Positions 56,901 to 64,000 of a DNA stretch of 64,000 bases are shown piece after piece. The DNA comes from Hemicentrotus pulcherrimus (taxonomy: Eukaryota > Echinodermata > Echinoidea > Camarodonta > Strongylocentrotidae), in assembly GCA_003118195.1 (NCBI GenBank), contig BEXV01000196.1, positions 81,111-145,110 of the forward strand. The letters run 5' to 3'. Position 1 is the first letter of the stretch; the number at the start of each line of letters is the position of its first letter. Under the pieces are notes generated by a model. It saw nothing but the letters and a program-made list of their open reading frames with translations, was not told the origin of the DNA and did no database searches. The translations under genes and the position numbers were made by a program.

Positions 56901-59900
56901 NNNNNNNNNNNNNNNNNNNNNNNNNNNNNNNNNNNNNNNNNNNNNNNNNNNNNNNNNNNNNNNNNNNNNNNNNNNNNNNNNNNNNNNNNNNNNNNNNNNN
57001 NNNNNNNNNNNNNNNNNNNNNNNNNNNNNNNNNNNNNNNNNNNNNNNNNNNNNNNNNNNNNNNNNNNNNNNNNNNNNNNNNNNNNNNNNNNNNNNNNNNN
57101 NNNNNNNNNNNNNNNNNNNNNNNNNNNNNNNNNNNNNNNNNNNNNNNNNNNNNNNNNNNNNNNNNNNNNNNNNNNNNNNNNNNNNNNNNNNNNNNNNNNN
57201 NNNNNNNNNNNNNNNNNNNNNNNNNNNNNNNNNNNNNNNNNNNNNNNNNNNNNNNNNNNNNNNNNNNNNNNNNNNNNNNNNNNNNNNNNNNNNNNNNNNN
57301 NNNNNNNNNNNNNNNNNNNNNNNNNNNNNNNNNNNNNNNNNNNNNNNNNNNNNNNNNNNNNNNNNNNNNNNNNNNNNNNNNNNNNNNNNNNNNNNNNNNN
57401 NNNNNNNNNNNNNNNNNNNNNNNNNNNNNNNNNNNNNNNNNNNNNNNNNNNNNNNNNNNNNNNNNNNNNNNNNNNNNNNNNNNNNNNNNNNNNNNNNNNN
57501 NNNNNNNNNNNNNNNNNNNNNNNNNNNNNNNNNNNNNNNNNNNNNNNNNNNNNNNNNNNNNNNNNNNNNNNNNNNNNNNNNNNNNNNNNNNNNNNNNNNN
57601 NNNNNNNNNNNNNNNNNNNNNNNNNNNNNNNNNNNNNNNNNNNNNNNNNNNNNNNNNNNNNNNNNNNNNNNNNNNNNNNNNNNNNNNNNNNNNNNNNNNN
57701 NNNNNNNNNNNNNNNNNNNNNNNNNNNNNNNNNNNNNNNNNNNNNNNNNNNNNNNNNNNNNNNNNNNNNNNNNNNNNNNNNNNNNNNNNNNNNNNNNNNN
57801 NNNNNNNNNNNNNNNNAAAAAAAAAGAAGAAGATTATTAATCCATTGGCTATGTGAACCTTGTGGATCATGTGTTAGCTCTACGGGAATAAGAAAATGTA
57901 ATAGTCTACTGGTTAAAAACTGATTGTTCTTTGTTTCTTTCTGCTACCAGGTTATATCTTTTCCTCTGTTAATTAATTGTTTGATATTTCTTCAATCATC
58001 CCCAATCTTCACGTTATCATTTTTTGATACAGGATATATATGTATGCTTTTGTAAACATTTAACGTGTTTTTTTAACGCTGAACAGCTATTGAACGGAAT
58101 TCCTTGAAACGTACTTTCCATATTTTGGCACGTAATTCCCGTATAACCAGGTTCGCAGTTACACTGAAGTGCACCATCAGTCTTACTCGCACATGTTCCA
58201 TGATTGCTACACATTACCGCCGATCCAGTGAATAAGGCCTTGCATGCATCTGCAATTTTTCGATAAATAATGGTGTTAACGAGAATAATTGTCATAACAA
58301 TTAATTGGAAGTCATGTTGTGATATCAATTGATATTGATAATACTGATTTAAAATTAATGCTAGACTTAAAAGTCCCAGTTTTCATGCATGGTAAGCACA
58401 CTTTGTATGTAGGTCATATGTAAATATAAGTTAATCTCCGGGTTAATCTAAATGACATGGTTTCTCATACTTCGGCATAAAGTAGCTGTTATATTTAAAA
58501 TTATTGAAAAGAAAAAATACAACACACATTCACTCGCTCATACACCAATAAAGTAGCTGTTATATTTAAAATTATTGAAAAGAAAAATACAACACACATT
58601 CACTCGCTCATACACCAATTAGCGCACGCGCATATGGCCACACGCATCCACGCATAGGTATTCTTTCTCTCACACACAGGCATACCGCACACGCACACCC
58701 TACCCATGTCCCCACAATTCAAAACCCACATCCTCACCTTCACCTTGTTTTATCTGTCTGGATCAATTATAACAAAACAGATGTCAAACTCGAAAGATTT
58801 CTCATCATCCATGAATCATATGATTTGCGCTATTATCAAACAAGATTGATATCCTATCTTTTAGCCCCTCAACTGTTTCCTTTTTTACTTTATACTGTCT
58901 TATTAAAATACTTTCCTATCTTTTCCCTCTCCCTCGCTCACAAAAAATGATTTGTCAGTGTTGATCTATAGGCTTGAATAACACTCACCCGCTTTACTTG
59001 AAACCAACGCAGATATTGTAAGCTGTATAAATAACAGTGATATTTCTGTTCTATATTTGACAAAATACGTATGTTAAGGTACAATATTTAATATCTATAT
59101 ACTTTTACCAGTATACTCACCGGGAATCATCGGTGATGTCGCATTTACCCAGAATGTTCTGTAGCTTTGTACGAAAGTAGCGCTGGATATATGTACACAG
59201 AGAAATAGATCATTAATGTTGTTTAAAAAAAAGATAATTTCAAAGATGTTTTCCAAATATAATCACGAATTGATTCAGTTTAATAACCTCGTGAAAAAGG
59301 TACCCGACATGAATAAATCCCTTATAATCAGTGCAAGAGGGTTGTACAAGCAGCAATGCTATATGAGCCGAATGATAGCTATGGAGCAACAGGAGTTTAA
59401 TTCAAATGTGATAGACAATCATGTGCGCTATAGAAGAATTCATTTTATCAGTATTATTGTTGTTGCTTTTACTATAATTATTGCTATTATCATTTTTATT
59501 ATTATAAATAGAAGTAGAAGTAGTGGTAGCAGCAGTGGTATTAGAAATATCATAATTATATGTATTATTATTAAAATTATTATAAGTAGTAGTAGTAGTA
59601 GTAGTAAAAGAAGTATAAGGAGAGGAAGTAGTGGTAGAAGTCGAAGTAGTAATAGTAGTAGTGGAATAGGTATTAGGAGAAGTAGTAGTAGAAGTCGAAG
59701 TAGTAGTAGTTGTAGTAGTAGTAGTAGTAGTAGTAGTAGAAGTAGTAGGCCTAGTATCATAAAATGCCATAAGAGTTTCATGATATTTACGCCACGTATA
59801 TATCTGGCCCTCCCATATCGGGTGGAGTCCATGTGAAGATATTCGTCAACGGTTTGACGACGGAATTCTGATGAGTCACAGCGCTGTCGTTCTGTTCATT

Positions 59901-61485
59901 ACACGATACGGTCCTAAATTTGTCTGAGTCCATGACGGACCAAGAACCAAGGATATCCTGCGAGACCGCCGTACGCATTTGAAGAAAGATCCCTTTCAAT
60001 CCTGGACTACCAGAACCAGTGATCGTGACTGGAGGATACAAGACATGACAATGAAATTTATACCAAATTTTGTTGGCACATTTTATCATTTATTTGAAAA
60101 CTAGAACAGTTAGTGAAAGTTTCGTTGGATTCTGTGAGAATTTTTTTCTCCATATTTACTAGAAATCGAGCTTATCTTTAATAATAACAAACGATATTAG
60201 GAAAATATGAAACATGATTGCACAGAGTTATAGAATTCAACCTAAGGCAATTTCAATGGCGTCATGCGTCACCTATCTTTTACAAAATATGCAAGCATTA
60301 TTCATTTATTAATTCATATCTTCTTTATAAGAGCAGGGTGGTCCCATTCAAGCCGCAAGGCCTGCTTTCCAAGAGAGCCCTGCTGTAACAAATTATATTT
60401 CAATATCTTACAATACACATAAAAATACACAAAATATTCAATAAAAACATAATTTAAACAAACTACAAAACATTTCATACAAATAGGAAGTTAGATGAAA
60501 ATGGAAGAGGAGAGAGAGTAAACGAAAGAGAAAGAAAGAGAGAGAGGGTGGTAGGAATTATATTGACATATAACTTAAATTCGAACAACATTTCTACATA
60601 GTCGATACAATGGGTACTATAATTGACTTTAATGATTGATTTCTGAAAGTCAGGCTATGTGATCATGTTATAAGTGATTCTTCACTTACTTTCCTATTCA
60701 ATTATCCATCTAAAGAAGTTCAAAAACAAATAGAGATGTTGAATCAATTAAACAATACGCTTCATGACTCAATTATCTGAAAATAAGACCGGAGAGTGCA
60801 TTAATACAAGTTCAAAATTTGGTTGATCTACGATATTGTTGATTAAAGAGTAATTTGTGAATATTACAATGACAGTATTGTTCTTATAACTTTACAATAA
60901 TTTATCTTTCACAATAAAATGGTGAATTAATTTAAAACCTGTTTAATCTCATAGGATAACAGACAGGATTCTCTTCAGTTAATCATTATAAACCAAAATT
61001 CCATTTGCCACATCATATTACAAGTTATAACAATTTTCTAAGGTGCATCTCCTGAACATCACTTTAATATTATGCTCACGACAACAACTTCGTAAAAGAA
61101 ACTTATTTTATTCCTAAAGACTTTAATACGAATTAAACTATTCATAAACGCAAAATGATTTACACTTATGGACTAAATTGCCCTTCACCACGGATGGAGA
61201 AATGTTAGACTTCCATCTCTTTTTTTTNGGGTAAGAGTCGTTTATCTCACCGGTGAAATTAACTCCAGGTGTGTAAGATTCACTCGCCAGGCTGATGGAA
61301 TACGGACTCTCGATAACCGCCGCTGGTATCCCATGACCTGGTGTCAAAGTGTTACATATCTCAGGATTAGATTCAACGGGCGCGCCGGTCGACCTGGCGT
61401 GGACGAGGTTGTTCTCCAGAATGCATACATGCAGGAGGACAGCAAGGAGCCCCTTAAGTACTGTAGTTCTTTTCACGGGCACCAT
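53995..61485 (-). CDS. Short Reeler + 3 EGF secreted or anchored protein, 7 coding exons
   Basis: Exons in transcript order: 61251-61485, 59791-60028, 59121-59182, 58115-58249, 56078-56194, 55118-55231, 53995-54092. They sum to 999 bp (332 residues plus stop) with GT-AG borders and agreeing phases. A signal peptide (MVPVKRTTVLKG, hydrophobic core, cleavage near LVHA) leads into the Reeler domain (RSTGAPVESNPEIC, TPGHGIPAAV, GLKGIFLQMRT, TVSCNEQNDSAVTH, FTWTPP, ATFVQSYRTFWVNATS), then three six-cysteine EGF repeats. The last exon encodes EEGDAVTTPANTTAQGS and a mildly hydrophobic end ILAYNFQLAVSAL. There is no classical transmembrane helix, so it is secreted or possibly GPI-anchored. The Reeler exons have the same lengths (238, 62) and phases as the neighbouring large gene, so the two are tandem paralogues. 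A 979-base gap in the intron before EGF 2 may hide exons. One N (61228) lies in intron 1. Confidence 0.85.
54280..55117. other. Intron before the last exon of the short paralogue
   Basis: Unremarkable AT-rich sequence. The repeated words GACACACTG / GGCACACTG near 54950-55000 are the only local pattern I see. Confidence 0.45.
55118..58249 (-). other. Three EGF exons of the short paralogue
   Basis: 58115-58249 (ACKALFTGSAVMCSNHGTC; CNCEPGYTGITC), 56078-56194 (NDPCIDNVCMNGTTC; CTCSVGFTGPMC) and 55118-55231 (VDPCLSHECSNNATC; CTCTAGFTGVLC). All are phase 1-1. NGT, NYT and NAT give possible N-glycosylation sites in and around the second and third repeats. They do not resemble the amplified A or B subtypes of the large gene. 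Confidence 0.85.
56838..57816. other. Assembly gap (979 N)
   Basis: N run flanked by A runs on both sides, inside the intron between EGF exons 1 and 2 of the short paralogue. Confidence 0.99.
58478..58617. repeat. Direct tandem duplication, unit about 70 bp
   Basis: Two adjacent units offset by 71 bases, each TAAAGTAGCTGTTATATTTA ... TCGCTCATACACCAA, identical apart from the length of one A run. They are followed by CA-rich sequence. Confidence 0.93.
59510..59755 (+). repeat. (AGT)n / (ACT)n trinucleotide tract
   Basis: About 245 bases of AGT triplets with A/G variants, filling much of the 608-base intron between Reeler exons 2 and 3 of the short paralogue, starting about 35 bases after the donor of exon 2. 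Serine-rich and threonine-rich open frames here are artefacts of the repeat. Confidence 0.9.
60310..60420. repeat. Dispersed repeat fragment
   Basis: AGCAGGGTGGTCCCATTCAAG, then CAAGAGAGCCCTGCTGTAAC, has the layout of the piece at 31820-31880 (AGGGT..., then AGAGAGGCCCTGT). It lies in intron 1 of the short paralogue. Confidence 0.4.
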
Positions 61486-62037
61486 TTTGGCTGTTTTACT
61501 GGTCATGTAAATAAAAATGAAAATACACACATTCCAAATTAATAGTCAGTTGCCACAGCAAAGCATATTACCATCAGAGTGATGTTGTAATGGGATAGTT
61601 TAATATGTTTTTGTCTAGCAACTCCACGAAAAAAATGATGACGTAAAACGCCCAGGAAGAGATTTATTTGAAGCATTATATCAGCAGATCTCGATAAAAG
61701 TTGTCCTCGGGACGCAAATTTATAATTTGTAAGAAGGAGTGAGAATGATCATATTCCATACATATGTTCGTCGGATTGATGTGAATATAAGAATGATATG
61801 TCGGTTAATCATGATCATCTTTTGTTTTTATTTTTATTTTAGAAAAAAAATACCCCCCAAAATTAAAAGATCATAAATTTTTTAAAAAGGTGCATGGGTG
61901 GGCTATGCGCTATTTCTAACCTCATGTTTCTAAATACCCAGATGCCAGCAAATTCTTTAGCAAACATTCTGGAACAGTAATAAATAGCGTTTTGAAGTAC
62001 ATGTTCTATAGTTATTTACGATACAAATATGACTCAC

Positions 62038-62150
62038 CTATAATGTTCACAATACTGGACGCTGTGAGGAAATTTATGTTGCGAAGCAAGGCAAGGAAGC
62101 AGGATGGCAAACTTTGTTCACTGAAATTAAGCTTAAACTGAGAACAGAAT
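62038..62150 (-). other. Possible non-coding first exon of the short paralogue
   Basis: On the minus strand a strong donor (TTATAG before GTGAGTC) follows non-coding sequence at about 62038-62150. A suitable acceptor (ACATGACCAG) lies just upstream of the start codon at 61485. The 5' limit is unknown. Confidence 0.3.
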
Positions 62151-64000
62151 CTGTGTTTATAAAATTTGCTGTCATATTAATTGATTGTATCGCCCTTAGA
62201 CAAAGTATGGACTGTCTGCATCATCGTTTGTTGTTAATGGATCAATATGCTTTCAATTTTGCAAGCGCTGTATAATGATAAACGACACAATAGTAACAAA
62301 CACCTGAATAGCGTGGCATTGTTTTCAGGCAAAACATATGTAACGACTACAACGAAAATATCCACGACGTCATTCTTCTCTCCCCATCCGACGCCCACAT
62401 TTTCCCTCTCCAGATCACGCACGAGGATACCCCCTCCCCTGTAGTACAGTCCCAGCCTAACAGCACCAAGAGAGGGAGACAGAGAGAGAAAGAGAAAGAG
62501 AGGACAGAGAGGGAGAAAGAAAGAGATAAAGAAAGAGAGAAGGAGAGAGAGAGTGAAAGAGAACAAGAAAGAGGGAGACAGAGAGAAAGAGAGGAGAGAG
62601 AGAGAGAGAAAGAGAGGGAGAGAGAGAGAGAGAGAAAGAGAAAGGGGGAGGGAGGGAGAAGTTTATCATTCATGATCGAAACACATGTATATGTAATTCT
62701 ATGAGTAGATTCATGTTTAATTACAATGCCGATGGTGCTCTTCCCATCAATCTAACGCAATTTCAGTAGCCTTGTAGATGGCAATAAACTTTTTCATATA
62801 ACATGGTTTCTAAGGGTGATACGACAGGGCGTGAAAATTACACTTAAGTTGATCTTTCCAAATAGAAGAATTGCGATCGTGTTCTGTAAAAATGTACACA
62901 CGTCATACAGATGCCATATTTTGATACAATTGGGAAGGAATACAAAAACTACATATTTATTCAATTTTATTATAATTCCAGCTTCAAAGATATTATCATA
63001 ACCAAATACAATTGTAGGTGTATTTACAAAGATAATCATAAATTACATTATTCCTTTCCAAAAGGAGACATGATAACTGATAAGAACTGATGAAATGACA
63101 CCCAAACGAAGCAAATACATGTAGGCAGGGATCATAAGAGTCGAACACTATTGATGCAGGTAAAGATAGAGGAACCTCGCTACAATTAACATTTCAAAAA
63201 TACTGAAGGTACTGTAACCGACAAAAAAGGAAGTGGGTCCCGAAAAAAAAAGCCCTGTTATCATGGGCATTAATTGGTACGAGGTTAAATGGCACCAAAA
63301 GGAATGCATCACATATTTCATTCTCGAATCACTTATGATTACATTGCATGATCATACTTATTCTGTGTTGTTATTCTATTTGCTACTCCCATGAACGTAG
63401 GTGGGGAAAGTCCAACGTGTTTGGTCTCTTTGATTTTCCCTATGTTCTTTCGAAAATATAATGAACATTAATTAAAATAATTACAGATGCATTGTTGACT
63501 CCATTATTAATATATTGTTAGATCCAAACTCAAGTATTGGGTTATCCACTTATTCATCACATGCACATTAAAACAATATGTCTCGAAACACTTCTTTTAT
63601 AAACAAAATCGACTGTTAACTGATTGAGGAAGAATGGTGAGCGAACCTTACCCTTCTGAATATTTTTACTTTATATCCTTATTCTCTCCATCACCGTGCG
63701 GTTAGGGACATTATTTGTGATATGCACTATTGTAAATATCGTTATTACTATCATCATTATTACTTTAACTTTTATTGTAAATATCACTTTTCTTCTTCTT
63801 ACTATCATTATTATATTTATCATTATTATTACACAAATATGTGACAGGTGATCTGTACCATGTAGGAAAAATACAAGTAGCTGGGATTTGCCCAATATAC
63901 CACATATTAAATTGTATATGTACTGATCCGGCAAAATATATAATCATTAAACATCCTGTAATATCATACTCAAATTTCAGATATTGGTAAAGTATTTCAA
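62151..64000. other. Non-coding upstream sequence
   Basis: Contains a GA microsatellite (62460-62655) and an ATT-rich patch (63735-63830). No supported exon. Confidence 0.55.
62460..62655. repeat. (GA)n purine tract
   Basis: About 195 bases of GAGAGA with AAAG and GGG variants. Ser/Leu-rich open frames on the minus strand come from it. Confidence 0.9.

Larger units (their letters stand above)
59121..61485 (-). other. Signal peptide and Reeler domain of the short paralogue
   Basis: Three exons with phases 1, 2, 1. Both conserved cysteines are present (PEIC and TVSC). At equivalent positions it shares with the large gene the blocks GAPV.SNP..C, TP.HG.P, WTAP/WTPP and FWVN.TS. An in-frame upstream Met (MTSKTAK) is an alternative start. 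Confidence 0.85.

Noticed and set aside
56803..57870. Open frames of over 340 codons on both strands
   Set aside because: They are almost wholly the 979-base N run.
59216..59836. Serine/arginine-rich 206-residue plus-strand frame (SR-protein-like)
   Set aside because: The Ser/Arg run is the AGT repeat read in frame; the Thr- and Leu-rich minus-strand frames are the same repeat. It overlaps exon 2 of the short Reeler gene in antisense.
62347..62673. Ser/Leu-rich minus-strand frames
   Set aside because: Product of the GA microsatellite.

Overview
This window is animal genomic DNA: spliced genes with GT-AG introns, very long AT-rich introns, many decayed transposable elements, simple repeats and two assembly gaps. 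The gene content (a motile-cilium nexin-dynein regulatory subunit, an animal-type aspartate dehydrogenase, and two Reeler+EGF surface proteins), the L2/CR1-like tails ending in (ATT)n, the tRNA-derived SINE and the short foldback elements suggest a marine deuterostome invertebrate, most likely an echinoderm such as a sea urchin. The species call is inference.

Layout. 1-8.3 kb is gene-poor. It holds a P-loop GTPase fragment, two decayed non-LTR retrotransposons, a degenerate minisatellite and a TTAA-flanked foldback element (MITE). 8.3-14.1 kb, minus strand: CCDC65/DRC2, eight coding exons that join in frame to 501 codons. 14.1-17.9 kb: intergenic interval between two divergent genes, with a 22-bp palindrome and a candidate MITE. 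17.9-23.3 kb, plus strand: ASPDH, eight exons joining in frame to 276 codons. 23.3-27 kb: repeats, including a second kind of small MITE whose empty target site survives in a neighbouring tandem copy.

27-51 kb, minus strand: one large gene for a type I membrane protein. From exon phases I read signal peptide, Reeler domain, 25 intact EGF-like repeats (each on its own phase 1-1 exon), a Ser/Thr/Pro-rich stalk, one transmembrane helix and a 46-residue tail. The exons sum exactly to 1,311 codons plus stop. Three further EGF exons are decayed. The EGF exon array has grown by repeated tandem duplication; two duplications of about 0.85 kb are almost identical and look recent. 54-61.5 kb, minus strand: a shorter paralogue with the same three-exon Reeler module (same intron phases), three EGF exons and a short C-terminus without a classical transmembrane helix (332 codons). 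The two paralogues lie head to tail.

How they fit together: CCDC65 acts in the ciliary axoneme and ASPDH in amino-acid/NAD(P) metabolism, with no evident link. The two Reeler-EGF genes form a local family of predicted extracellular proteins. The rapidly remodelled EGF array, with exon birth, exon decay, a stop-containing but splice-competent exon and a gained cysteine, is the most interesting part of the window.
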